A stretch of DNA of 64,000 nt from Pseudomonas sp. GV071 (GCF_003050835.1 NZ_QAOJ01000008.1:232910-296909), one strand, 5' to 3'. Counted from the stretch's first letter, positions 45,716-54,467 are shown. A program made the numbers and translations. The notes: generated by a model not told the origin, from the sequence alone.

Positions 45716-46741
45716 TTGTCCATTTTTCTCAAGTCCAGCACCATCCTAGTCGCCTGGTTGGCTATCGCCAGCCTCAGCCAGGCCCGTGACTACCACTACA
45801 CCGATGCCCACCTGCACTACGTCGACTTCTTTCAGGAAACCGAAGGCATGGCGGCGCTGTTGCAGCAGATGGATGCCAATCGCGTCGACCACGTGATGAT
45901 CACCGGTATTCCGCTGGCAAAGAAATGGCACGAAGACGAACCCAAGCGCCCGCGTTATTACGCCGGCGATGACGCCGATGCCTATTGGTACAGCGCCACC
46001 GATTTCTACGTCGCCGCCGCCGTCGGCGATTTGAATGAGCAGCAGCGCAAACGCTTCCACCCGTTCATTTCCGGCTTCAACCCGGTGGACAAAAACGCCG
46101 ACGCGCATATCGAGCGCCTGCTCAAGCTGTACCCCGGTTTGTGGCAGGGCATCGGCGAAGTATTCACCCGCCACGATGACCTCACGGCGATTACTTCCGG
46201 TGATACCCCGCGGGCCAATAACGAAGCCATGGCGCGGGTGTATCACCTGGCGGCCGAGCACGATATGCCGGTGCTCTTGCACAGCAATATCACCTCCAAA
46301 CGGGAGAAAAACCCGCTGTACCTGGCCGAGATCGAAGAGCCGCTACGTAACCATCCGCATACGCGCTTTATCTGGGCCCATGCCGGCACCAGCATGGAAC
46401 TGCACCGTCACCAGATCCAACTGGACTTCGTGCGGCCGACTCTGGAACGCATGCTTGAGGCCTATCCGAACCTGTACATCGACCTGTCGTGGAGCGTGCT
46501 CAAACCCTATCTGCTCGACGACAGCGGCAAGCCCGACGGTGAATGGCTGGCGCTGGTCAAACGTTTTCCCGAGCGCTTTATGCTCGGCTCCGATGTGGTC
46601 GGCAAGTTCGATGGCCTGGGGGAGCAACTGCACGGTTTCGACCCGTTCCTCGATGCGTTACCCGCCGACGTGGCGCAGAAAGTGGCGCGCGACAACTTCC
46701 TCAATGTGCTGCCGAGGAACCTGAAACAGGACCCGAGCTGA
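45716..46741 (+). CDS. Secreted amidohydrolase-family protein
   Basis: 341-residue amidohydrolase-2 (PF04909-like) protein with a signal peptide (cut about residue 23). Metal-site pieces: DAHLHYVDF, PVLLHSN, IWAHAGTS and LGSDVVGKF. The fold should be a TIM barrel; the substrate is unknown. The start is a TTG behind GGGAG. Periplasmic localisation is unusual for this family. Confidence 0.85.
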   Translation: MSIFLKSSTILVAWLAIASLSQARDYHYTDAHLHYVDFFQETEGMAALLQQMDANRVDHVMITGIPLAKKWHEDEPKRPRYYAGDDADAYWYSATDFYVAAAVGDLNEQQRKRFHPFISGFNPVDKNADAHIERLLKLYPGLWQGIGEVFTRHDDLTAITSGDTPRANNEAMARVYHLAAEHDMPVLLHSNITSKREKNPLYLAEIEEPLRNHPHTRFIWAHAGTSMELHRHQIQLDFVRPTLERMLEAYPNLYIDLSWSVLKPYLLDDSGKPDGEWLALVKRFPERFMLGSDVVGKFDGLGEQLHGFDPFLDALPADVAQKVARDNFLNVLPRNLKQDPS

Positions 46742-46813
46742 TGTTTTTCTGCTGTCATCAGACTGTCACTGCGGAGTCATAAGCTCTCGCGATCCCCAAA
46801 CAAGGAGCGCGAT

Positions 46814-47281
46814 ATGCAAGTCATCCGTATGAGTTCGCTGGCAGCATTGCTGCTGTGTGGTTTGAGCCAACTGGCCTCGGCTGAGGTGCGTGTAGATGGC
46901 CCGGTGGAGTTCGGGATTTTTGAAACCTCCGCCAAAGACCTGCAGCCCGGCGAGCGCGTACTGACCCGTGCTCAGCAAACCATCCATAGCACCGATGTGA
47001 TCCCGGCCAAACTCGGCACCAAATTCGGCATTCGCTACACCTTGCTGAACAAAGTGGCCGACGACACCCCGCTGACCCTGCTGTACCTCACCCCCGGCAT
47101 CCAGTCGGCCGATGGCCGTCACGACAAGCTGGTGGTCGAGCAGAAACTGGTGGTCGGCGCGCCGCAGGACGTAATGGCGTTCGAATTCAGCGAGTACAAC
47201 GAACTGGTCAAAGGCGAGTGGCGTTTCATGGTGTTCCAGGGCGATCGCCTGTTGGCGCAGAAGAGCTTCACCGTGCAGTGA
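46814..47281 (+). CDS. Secreted DUF3859-type protein
   Basis: 155-residue protein, signal peptide MQVIRMSSLAALLLCGLSQLASA-like (cut after about 23), then VRVDGPVEFGIFE... and a C-terminal NELVKGEWRFMVFQGDRLLAQKSFTV. The compact beta-rich end is consistent with DUF3859. AAGGAG upstream. Function unknown; probably periplasmic. Confidence 0.8.
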   Translation: MQVIRMSSLAALLLCGLSQLASAEVRVDGPVEFGIFETSAKDLQPGERVLTRAQQTIHSTDVIPAKLGTKFGIRYTLLNKVADDTPLTLLYLTPGIQSADGRHDKLVVEQKLVVGAPQDVMAFEFSEYNELVKGEWRFMVFQGDRLLAQKSFTVQ

Positions 47282-47654
47282 GTGTTGCCGCTACACCCAG
47301 CCCGAGCCGCCCACAGCGCCTCGGGTTTTTTATTGGGCGAAAAGCATCGCAGCTGAAGCCGCTCCTACTCTTCGCACAACCCGCAGGAGCGGCTTCAGCC
47401 GCGATTTGGCAAACACCAGCTATTTTGTTTTCACCGGTTGGCAGCAGAGCAACACTTTGTTACTTTGCCTGCACTATCGTACCAATTAGACATGAAGGCT
47501 CACCGACTCGGTGAAGTTGCATGGGGGCGATGGAGTTTCTGCTGAGGGCCAAAAAGGCTAGGTGCAAGCCGGTCCCCAGCAGCCGAGAGACGAATAAAAA
47601 CAGGGTGGCCACCAGCGCTGCCCGAATAATCTTGGCCGATAAGGAGCGTTGTCG
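47282..47654. other. Intergenic region before the DUF1302 gene
   Basis: 373 bp. A GC-rich pair CCCGAGCCGCC...CCTCGGG with T-run (about 47299-47331) may be a terminator for the DUF3859 gene. A REP pair follows at 47342-47405. The remaining 250 bp must hold the DUF1302 promoter, but I see no clear -35/-10 pair or gene. Confidence 0.55.
47342..47405. repeat. REP pair, GCAGGAGCGG variant
   Basis: AAGCATCGCAGCTGAAGCCGCTCCTAC (left arm) and GCAGGAGCGGCTTCAGCCGCGAT (right arm) in inverted orientation. Confidence 0.9.
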
Positions 47655-49616
47655 ATGAACACACGTGTGTGCTTTTCCAGGTTGAAAGTACGCCCATGGC
47701 AGGCGGGGGCAGCCTTGGCGCTGCTGCCATTGCTGGTGGCAGGTACGGTGCAAGGGGCGGAGTTCAGCTTCGCGGACAACGAGGTGACCGGCTCGCTGGA
47801 CACCACCCTGTCCTACGGCTCGATGTGGCGCGTGCAGGGCCGCGACAAGAGCAACATCACCGATATCAACGCCGACGACGGCAACCGCAACTTCGATACC
47901 GGCTTGGTTTCCGAAGTGTACAAAGCCACCTCCGACCTCTCGGCCAAGTACCAGAATTACGGCCTGTTCGTGCGCGGCACCGCGTTCTATGACACCCAGA
48001 TCATGGACAAGCGCAGCGACTATTACGGCACCACCGGTGGTGTCGAGCGCCCCAGCCAGAACTTCCCCAACGACAACGAGTTCACCGAAGACACCCGCCA
48101 CAACGCCGGGCGCAAGGCGCAGATTCTCGACGCCTACCTGTATGGCAACTGGGACATCTACGAACAGCCGGTGGCTGCCAAAGTCGGCCGTCAGGTGATC
48201 AGCTGGGGCGAGGGGGTGTTCTATCGCGGTGGGATCAACACGGTTAACCCGGTGGACGCCGCCAAGTTCCACCTGCCTGGCTCCGAGCTGAAGGAAGTGC
48301 TGGTGCCGATGGAGGCCCTTAGCTTCAGCGTGGGGCTGACCGACAATCTGTCCATGGAAACCTTCTACCAGTGGAAATGGAAAGAGACCCAACTGGACCC
48401 GGCGGGAACGTATTTTGGTGAAACGGACTTGTTCGCCGAGGGGGGGAATACGGCGTATACGACCGAGGCAGATCTGGCGCCGTTGATGCCGCTTTACTCC
48501 GCTTACGCCGCTTTTGGCATCGGTGGATTGGGCACCGGTCCGTTTGGGCCTAACTCTTACGTGAATGGCAACACTGGTGTGTTTAAAGTCGCCAACATTG
48601 GCAAAGACATTGAAGCTGACGACAGCGGCCAGTTTGGCGTCTCGTTCCGCTATATCGCCGAAGAGCTGAACTCCACCGAGTTTGGTTTCTACTTCGTCAA
48701 CTACCACGCCAAAGAACCACAAATCGCGATTGATCTTTCCGGCTACAACGGCGTTGACGTTAACGCGATTGCTGGACAGCTTATTGGTGATAGTTTGCCG
48801 TTCCAATATGCGGGCGCGCTGGCGACCTTCGACACTGCGAGCAACGCCCAGGCCCGCCGCGACTATGTCGAAGATATCCGCATGTACGGGTTCAGCTTCA
48901 ACACCACTGTCGGCGATGCATCCTTTTCCGGTGAGGTGGCTTACCGCCCGAACGCACCAATCAGCATTGCTGCGACCGACGATCTGCTGGGCGATATCTT
49001 GCTTCAGGGCGTCAACGGGCTAACAAACATTTACGATGCTAATACCCCAGGTGACCAAGCCTGTGCCGCCGTCTCCGGCAAGCAACTCTGCCGCTCCCAA
49101 CTGTTCGAAAACTACGAACGCGCCGAGACCTACAACATCTCGCTGTCCACCATCTACAACTTCGGCCCCCTGGTCAGCTTCGACTCGGTCATGGGTGTGG
49201 CAGAAGTCGCCTCACAACATATCCGCGGCAGCAGCCTGAAATACACCGCTTACGACGGCAGCGAGCGCAAGTTTGCCAGCACCACCGACAAGGCCTACGT
49301 GGGCGACGCCAAAGACTCCGACCAGATCAGCCGCGACAGCTACGGCTACACCTTGCTGCTTTCCGGCAGCTGGAACGACGTCTACGCCGGGGTGAAATTG
49401 TCGCCTTACGTGGTGTACCAGGATGACTTCCAGGGCAACTCGGACCGCACCGGCAACTTTATCGAGGGCCGCAAGGCGTACACCTTGGGGATGGACGCCA
49501 GCTACCTGAACGCTTTCGAAGTGGGTCTGCAGTACACCGAGTATTACGGCGCTGGCCGCAACAACTCGATGCGCGACCGCGACAACGTGTCGTTAAGCGC
49601 CAAGTACTCGTTTTGA
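47655..49616 (+). CDS. DUF1302 family outer-envelope protein
   Basis: 653-residue protein with a signal peptide (to about Ala35) and many beta-type segments ending in a C-terminal phenylalanine (SAKYSF), consistent with an outer-membrane barrel. DUF1302 proteins are nearly always paired with DUF1329, as here. I start at ATG 47655 (AAGGAG at 9 bp), not the TTG at 47649. Codon use in the middle (about 48400-48830) is less GC-rich and less biased than the ends. Confidence 0.88.
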   Translation: MNTRVCFSRLKVRPWQAGAALALLPLLVAGTVQGAEFSFADNEVTGSLDTTLSYGSMWRVQGRDKSNITDINADDGNRNFDTGLVSEVYKATSDLSAKYQNYGLFVRGTAFYDTQIMDKRSDYYGTTGGVERPSQNFPNDNEFTEDTRHNAGRKAQILDAYLYGNWDIYEQPVAAKVGRQVISWGEGVFYRGGINTVNPVDAAKFHLPGSELKEVLVPMEALSFSVGLTDNLSMETFYQWKWKETQLDPAGTYFGETDLFAEGGNTAYTTEADLAPLMPLYSAYAAFGIGGLGTGPFGPNSYVNGNTGVFKVANIGKDIEADDSGQFGVSFRYIAEELNSTEFGFYFVNYHAKEPQIAIDLSGYNGVDVNAIAGQLIGDSLPFQYAGALATFDTASNAQARRDYVEDIRMYGFSFNTTVGDASFSGEVAYRPNAPISIAATDDLLGDILLQGVNGLTNIYDANTPGDQACAAVSGKQLCRSQLFENYERAETYNISLSTIYNFGPLVSFDSVMGVAEVASQHIRGSSLKYTAYDGSERKFASTTDKAYVGDAKDSDQISRDSYGYTLLLSGSWNDVYAGVKLSPYVVYQDDFQGNSDRTGNFIEGRKAYTLGMDASYLNAFEVGLQYTEYYGAGRNNSMRDRDNVSLSAKYSF

Positions 49617-49644
49617 TGCCTGACAGAATCCTGGAGAACCGTGC

Positions 49645-51015
49645 ATGTTGAATAAAAACTCACTGCTGCTCGCGGCCATTCTGTTGGCCGTAGGCACCAC
49701 CGACAGCCTGGCGGGCGTGTCCGCGCAGCAAGCTGCCACACTGAAAACCACCCTCACGCCGTTCGGCGCGGAGAAGGCCGGCAACGCCGCCGGCACCATC
49801 CCCGCCTGGACCGGCGGCATGACCCAAGCCCCGGCCGGTTACAAAGGCCCGGGCGCGCACCATGTCGACCCGTTTGCCGGCGAGAAGCCGCAGTTCACCA
49901 TCACCAAAGCCAACCTGGAGCAGTACAAGGCCAACCTGACGGCGGGGCAGATTGCCCTGTTCAATGCCTACCCCGATACCTTCCAGATGCCGATCTACCC
50001 GACCCACCGCACTGGCTCCGCGCCGCAGTGGATCTACGACAACACCTTCAACAACGCCACCAGCGCCAAAGTGCTGGACGGCGGCAACGGCTTTGCCGAT
50101 GCCTACGGCGGCATCCCGTTCCCGATTCCACAAAGCGGTGTGGAAGCAGTGTGGAACCACGTCGTGCGTTATCGCGGTACCTATGTGATTCGCCGTTCTG
50201 CCGAGGCCGGTGTGCAGCGTAACGGTCAGTACTCGCTGGTAACCTCTCAGGACGAAGCGCTGTTCCGCTTCTACAACCCCAAAGGCACCTACGCCGACCT
50301 CAACAACACCTTGTTCTTCTACATGACCTTCACCACCGCGCCGGCACGTTTGGCCGGTAACGGTGCGCTGGTGCAGGAGATGCTCGACCAGGTCAAAGAG
50401 CCGCGTCAGGCCTGGGGCTACAACCCCGGTCAGCGTCGCGTGCGGCGCGCGCCGACCCTGGCCTACGACACCCCGATCGAAGCCTCCGACGGCCTGAAAA
50501 CTGCCGATGACACCGACATGTACAACGGTGCCCCGGACCGCTACGACTGGACCCTGGTGGGCAAAAAGGAAATTTACATTCCCTACAACAACTACCTGCT
50601 CACCAGCCCGGAAGTGAAATACGACGACCTGCTCAAGCCAGGCCATATCAACCCCAAATACACCCGCTACGAACTGCATCGGGTGTGGGTGGTGGAAGGC
50701 AAGCTGAAAGCCGGCGCGCGGCACATCTACTCCAAGCGCACGTTGTTCCTCGATGAAGACAGCTGGGGCGCGGCGGTGGTTGACCAGTACGACGGGCGTG
50801 GCGACTTGTGGCGCGTGTCGATGGCCTACCTGAAGAGCTTCTACGAGCTGCCGGCGGTGTGGACCGCGCTGGACACCTTCCACGACCTGCAGGCACGCCG
50901 TTACAGCGTGCAGTGGCTGGACAACGAAGAGCCTGGCACCGCCGACTTCAGCAAACCGTCGCCGGATGACGCCAACTTCAGCCCGGCGGCGTTGCGGCGC
51001 AAGGCTTCGAGGTAA
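49645..51015 (+). CDS. DUF1329 family periplasmic protein
   Basis: 456-residue secreted protein, signal peptide about residues 1-23. It has the DUF1329 layout: LTPFGAEKAGNAAGTIPAWTGG at the N-terminus, NGFADAYGGIPFPIPQSGVEAVWNHVVRYRG, and HRVWVVEGKLKAGARHIYSKRTLFLDEDSWGAAVVDQYDGRGDLWRV near the end. It is related in fold to LolA/LolB-type lipoprotein or lipid carriers. 28 bp after the DUF1302 gene; an operon with it. Confidence 0.9.
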   Translation: MLNKNSLLLAAILLAVGTTDSLAGVSAQQAATLKTTLTPFGAEKAGNAAGTIPAWTGGMTQAPAGYKGPGAHHVDPFAGEKPQFTITKANLEQYKANLTAGQIALFNAYPDTFQMPIYPTHRTGSAPQWIYDNTFNNATSAKVLDGGNGFADAYGGIPFPIPQSGVEAVWNHVVRYRGTYVIRRSAEAGVQRNGQYSLVTSQDEALFRFYNPKGTYADLNNTLFFYMTFTTAPARLAGNGALVQEMLDQVKEPRQAWGYNPGQRRVRRAPTLAYDTPIEASDGLKTADDTDMYNGAPDRYDWTLVGKKEIYIPYNNYLLTSPEVKYDDLLKPGHINPKYTRYELHRVWVVEGKLKAGARHIYSKRTLFLDEDSWGAAVVDQYDGRGDLWRVSMAYLKSFYELPAVWTALDTFHDLQARRYSVQWLDNEEPGTADFSKPSPDDANFSPAALRRKASR

Positions 51016-51037
51016 ACCAAGCCCCCACCGTAATTTC

Positions 51038-51100
51038 GTAGGAGCGGCTTTAGCCGCGATGCTCTTGAAGCAAAAGCATCGCGGCTGAAGCCGCTCCTAC
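51038..51100. repeat. REP pair, GTAGGAGCGG family
   Basis: GTAGGAGCGGCTTTAGCCGCGAT and ATCGCGGCTGAAGCCGCTCCTAC, 17-bp loop. Confidence 0.93.
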
Positions 51101-51118
51101 GGGGAATGGGGGACTGAA

Positions 51119-51154
51119 ACAACAAGGGCGCCGAAAAGGCGCCCTTGTTGTTTG
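51119..51154. terminator. Bidirectional terminator (DUF1329 gene / EF-hand gene)
   Basis: ACAACAAGGGCGCC-GAAAA-GGCGCCCTTGTTGT stem, followed by TTTGTT, between convergent genes. Confidence 0.9.
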
Positions 51155-51166
51155 TTCAGCAAAGCA

Positions 51167-51961
51167 TCAAGCCGCGATGCTGATCTGACTGCCCACGCTG
51201 GAGGCTTCATAGCCGGCGCCAGTCTCATACTGCTTCATCAACGCCTGCACCAGGCTGGCATACAGCGCGTTCTTGTCGCTGTCGGCGCTGCTGGTCGAGG
51301 TGCTGCTGGAGGTATCGGTGGCGCTCAGCAGGGTGCTCAACTCGTCTTTGCTGATGCTGCCATCGCCATCGGCGTCCAACTGGCTGAACAGCTCGTCGGT
51401 GTCGCTGCCCGAGGCCGAGGGTGGCGGTGGTGGCGGTGGGCCGGCCAGGGCCTTGCTTTCGTCCAGGCTCAAGCTGCCGTCTTCGTCGCTGTCGAGGGAG
51501 GCGAACAGGGTCGAAATGTCGTCGCTGCTCATGCTGTCGCCGATGGCGCTGGTCAGCTCGTCCTGACTGACGCTGCCGTCACTGTCGCTGTCGAGGCTGG
51601 CGAATAGCTCTTCCGGGTTCGGGCCGTGCGGGCCGCCGGGTGGTGGCGGTGGCGCCATGGCGGCGGTTTCATCCTGGTCGATGCTGCCGTCGCTGTTGGC
51701 ATCCAGTTGGGCGAACAGATCGTCGATATCGATATCGCCCAGGCTGGAGTCGCTTTCCTGGGCCTTGCTCAATGCCGTCGTCAGTTCATCTTTGTCCACA
51801 CTGCCGTCGCTGTTGCTATCGAGCAGCTTGAACAGTTTCTCCTGGGCATCCGTCGACCCACCCACGCAACTGGTAGCACTGCTGCTACTCGAACTGCTGC
51901 TACGTGAGCTGGCCGTCGAGCTATAGGAGTAGCTCGAGTAACCGCTGACACCACTTATCAT
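51167..51961 (-). CDS. Acidic protein with five EF-hands (XopAW-like)
   Basis: 264 residues. An N-terminal Ser/Tyr-rich segment (MISGVSGYSSYSYSSTASS...) with a long Ser run, then five canonical EF-hand loops at residues 48-59, 87-98, 124-135, 157-168 and 196-207 (DxDxDGxxxxDE pattern), separated by Pro-rich linkers (PPPPPGGPHGP and PPPPPPP). No signal peptide or membrane helix. Layout resembles proteins annotated as XopAW, a Xanthomonas type III calcium-binding effector; homologues are frequent in Pseudomonas and need not be effectors. Function unproven. Confidence 0.85.
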   Translation of the reverse strand: MISGVSGYSSYSYSSTASSRSSSSSSSSATSCVGGSTDAQEKLFKLLDSNSDGSVDKDELTTALSKAQESDSSLGDIDIDDLFAQLDANSDGSIDQDETAAMAPPPPPGGPHGPNPEELFASLDSDSDGSVSQDELTSAIGDSMSSDDISTLFASLDSDEDGSLSLDESKALAGPPPPPPPSASGSDTDELFSQLDADGDGSISKDELSTLLSATDTSSSTSTSSADSDKNALYASLVQALMKQYETGAGYEASSVGSQISIAA

Positions 51962-52117
51962 GGGAGTCGCTCCTGTGAAGTTGGAACCCGAAGAGGGTTT
52001 CTTCGGTGATGCCAGACTCCGGGGGCTGTATGTCCAGGGTGTGTGCAGTTTGTATCGTCGCCTCTACACAACACAGCGGCGGAGGCGTTTGGGCGTGAGG
52101 GGGCCGCAGGAAAAATT

Positions 52118-52193
52118 CTGGGTCCCAGCGTGCGCTGGGACGACGGAGGTTGGTGCAAAAACTACCGTCATCCCAGCGCAGGCTGGGATCCAG
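52118..52193. repeat. Inverted repeat, CCCAGCGCAGGCTGGGATCCAG family, copy 2
   Basis: CTGGGTCCCAGCGTGCGCTGGGACGACGG against CCGTCATCCCAGCGCAGGC...; same element as 41158-41232, with two changed bases in the left arm. Confidence 0.92.
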
Positions 52194-52217
52194 GTGCACC
52201 GGTGCATCGTTAAAACC

Positions 52218-53294
52218 CTATTGGCGCGGCAAACGCAACACGCAGGTCAACCCGCCACCTTGAGTCTCGCGCAGGGAAATATCGCCGCCCTGGCGCTGCG
52301 CTGCTTCGCGGGCGATGGTCAGGCCCAGGCCGACGCCGCCGGAGTTGCGGTTGCGCGAGCCTTCGACGCGGAAGAACGGTTCGAACACACTTTCCCGCTG
52401 CTCGGGGGCGATGCCGGGACCGTTGTCGCAGACGTGCACTTCGATGAATGCCTGATGGTCGTGCATCTCGATGCGCGCATGGCCGGCGTAACGCAGGGCG
52501 TTGTTGAGCAGGTTGCTGATCGCCGAGCGCAGGGCCAGAGGTTGCACCCGCAGCGGCGCGCAGTGGCCTTGCAGGCTGACGTCAGAACCTTGGTCCTGGG
52601 CGTTTTCGGTCAGCGACTCGACCAGCGCCTGCACGTCGAACCATTGCAACGCCTCGGTGGCGCGCTGCTCGTGCAAGTAGCGCAGGGTGGCGTCGAGCAT
52701 GTCGATCATTTCCGCCAGATCCTGGCCCATGCGTTCGCGCAGATGGGCGTTGGGCACTTGCTCCAGGCGTAGCTTCAGGCGCGACAACGGTGTGCGCAGG
52801 TCATGGGAGACCGCGGCGAGCATGCGCCCGCGTTGCTTCACCTGCTCACGAATACGCTGCTGCATGACGTTGAAGGTGTGCGCGGCCTGGCGGGCTTCGC
52901 GCGGGCCTTCTTCCGGCAGCGGCGGGGCGTCGAGGTTTTCCGCCAGGCGCTCGGCGGCTTCGGATAAACGCTGAATCGGCCGGCTCAGCAACTTGGCACC
53001 AAACCAGCCGGCGATCACCAGGGTGAACATCTGGAACAACAGCGGTACCAGTGGACCCGTCAGTGGTCCGGGGCCACGGCCCGGGCCAGGACGCGGTGGC
53101 TGGCGGCCCTCCATCGGTGGTTGGCCGGGGTGCGATTGCTCAGCCGCTGTCGGCGGGGGCGGTCCCTGTTCCGGGCCTCGAAACTGCGGACTGCCGTACT
53201 GGCTGAACCAGGCAAAGGCCAGCAAATGCGCCAGCACAATAGACAGCAACAGCATGCCGAACAGGCGGGCGAACAGGGTATCGGCAGAGCGCAT
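52218..53294 (-). CDS. Sensor histidine kinase (unassigned)
   Basis: 358-residue kinase: TM1 (about 9-30), a short Pro/Gly-rich periplasmic stretch (about 38-80, QGPPPPTAAEQ...RPGPGRGPGP), TM2 (about 82-102), HAMP, then HisKA with AVSHDLRTPLSRL (phospho-His about 164), and a full HATPase_c domain (NLLNNALRYA, CDNGPGIA, GVGLGLTIA). The ATG shares a base with the regulator stop (TGATG). The low-complexity sensor loop suggests membrane or envelope stress rather than ligand sensing. Cannot be named from sequence. Confidence 0.88.
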   Translation of the reverse strand: MRSADTLFARLFGMLLLSIVLAHLLAFAWFSQYGSPQFRGPEQGPPPPTAAEQSHPGQPPMEGRQPPRPGPGRGPGPLTGPLVPLLFQMFTLVIAGWFGAKLLSRPIQRLSEAAERLAENLDAPPLPEEGPREARQAAHTFNVMQQRIREQVKQRGRMLAAVSHDLRTPLSRLKLRLEQVPNAHLRERMGQDLAEMIDMLDATLRYLHEQRATEALQWFDVQALVESLTENAQDQGSDVSLQGHCAPLRVQPLALRSAISNLLNNALRYAGHARIEMHDHQAFIEVHVCDNGPGIAPEQRESVFEPFFRVEGSRNRNSGGVGLGLTIAREAAQRQGGDISLRETQGGGLTCVLRLPRQ

Positions 53295-54037
53295 CAACCA
53301 ATCTCTCGTGCGTCGAACAGGTAGCCCTCACCGCGCACGGTCTTGATCAGGCGCGGCGATTTGGGGTCGTCGCCGAGTTTCTGCCGCAGGCGTGATACCA
53401 GCAAGTCGATACTGCGGTCGAAGGCTTCAATCGAACGACCACGGGCGGCGTCCAGCAACTGCTCGCGGTTGAGTACCCGGCGCGGGCGTTCGAGGAATAC
53501 CCAGAGCAGGCGGAACTCGGCATTGGACAGCGGCACCACCAGGCCATCGGGGGCCTGCAACTGGCGCAACACACCGTTCAGTTGCCAGTCGTCAAAGCGA
53601 ATGCTCGAGCGCTCATCGGTGCGCGGCACATCGCGGTCATCGCGTACGCGACGGAGGATGCTCTGGATCCGCGCCACCAGCTCGCGAGGCTCGAAGGGCT
53701 TGGCCATGTAGTCATCGGCACCCAGCTCCAGGCCGATGATGCGGTCGGTCGGCTCGCATCGGGCAGTGAGCATCAGAATCGGAATGTCCGAGGTGCTGCG
53801 CAGCTCGCGGCACAGTTCCAGGCCATCTTCGCCGGGCAGCATCAAGTCGAGAATGATCACATCGAAGCGGCTGGCGGCCATGGCTTTGCGCATACCGGCG
53901 CCATCGCCGACGGCTTCGCTGGCGATGTTGAAACGGGTGAGGTAACCGCTAAGGAGCTCCCGCAGCTCGATATTGTCGTCGACGATCAGTGCGCGGGTGG
54001 TTCTCGAGCGGACGTCCCGGTCGTTGAGGGCTTCCAT
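53294..54037 (-). CDS. OmpR-family response regulator (unassigned)
   Basis: 247-residue regulator: receiver domain with acidic pocket D20-D21 and phospho-acceptor D64 (VIILDLMLPGEDG), Thr in LMLTA, Lys in YMAKPFEP, and a winged-helix output domain with FRLLWVFLERPRRVLNREQLLDAARGR and SRLRQKLGDDPK. I start at MEALNDRDVRS (54037), where GGAG lies upstream; in-frame ATGs at 54085 and 54112 have none. Operon with the kinase at 52218. Divergent from kdpFABC, but KdpDE are encoded separately. Confidence 0.88.
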   Translation of the reverse strand: MEALNDRDVRSRTTRALIVDDNIELRELLSGYLTRFNIASEAVGDGAGMRKAMAASRFDVIILDLMLPGEDGLELCRELRSTSDIPILMLTARCEPTDRIIGLELGADDYMAKPFEPRELVARIQSILRRVRDDRDVPRTDERSSIRFDDWQLNGVLRQLQAPDGLVVPLSNAEFRLLWVFLERPRRVLNREQLLDAARGRSIEAFDRSIDLLVSRLRQKLGDDPKSPRLIKTVRGEGYLFDAREIG

Positions 54038-54165
54038 CGGGCGTAGGCTCCGTAATTCGTGGGGCAGGTGGCGTGCGGGCGCCATGCTGAGGGTGGGGCG
54101 TATCGACAACATGTCGTTACTGTATCCAGTTTGGTACAAAACCACCGCTGCGCTCGCATCCCTCT

Positions 54166-54250
54166 GTAGGAGCGGCTTCAGCCGCGATTGGCCAGGCCTG
54201 AAAACGCTGTGGTCGAGGATCAAAAGCATCGCGGCTGAAGCCGCTCCTAC
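54166..54250. repeat. REP pair, GTAGGAGCGG family
   Basis: GTAGGAGCGGCTTCAGCCGCGAT (54166-54188) and ATCGCGGCTGAAGCCGCTCCTAC (54228-54250) separated by 39 bp. Confidence 0.92.
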
Positions 54251-54270
54251 CAGAGCGATGTCGGCAGTTT

Positions 54271-54321
54271 TTTACGCGTTCTTTACGCCAATGTCCGCCC
54301 CCGCATCTCGTCCCTTTACGC
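54271..54321 (+). promoter_or_regulatory. Candidate KdpE operator: three in-phase TTTACGC repeats
   Basis: TTTACGC occurs at 54271-54277, 54282-54288 and 54315-54321, spaced 11 and 33 bp, i.e. on one DNA face. The E. coli KdpE site is a pair of TTTAtA/TTTACA half-sites 11 bp apart, so the first two copies match that layout. Lies 57-107 bp before kdpF. Confidence 0.65.
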
Positions 54322-54377
54322 CCCTCATCCCGACAATTCTCCCCAGGCGGTATTCGCCGTATGACGGAGAAACACTC

Positions 54378-54467
54378 ATGCACCTTCTGGACGGGTTGTC
54401 CCTGCTGCTGGCCAGCGGACTGTTCATTTACTTGCTGGTTGCGCTGTTGCGCGCCGGCCGTAGCTGA
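54378..54467 (+). CDS. kdpF: K+-transporting ATPase small subunit KdpF
   Basis: 29-residue single-helix protein (MHLLDGLSLLLASGLFIYLL...RAGRS), the small stabilising subunit of the Kdp complex. It lies 9 bp before kdpA, in the expected operon position. Identified from the helix, length and context. Confidence 0.9.
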   Translation: MHLLDGLSLLLASGLFIYLLVALLRAGRS

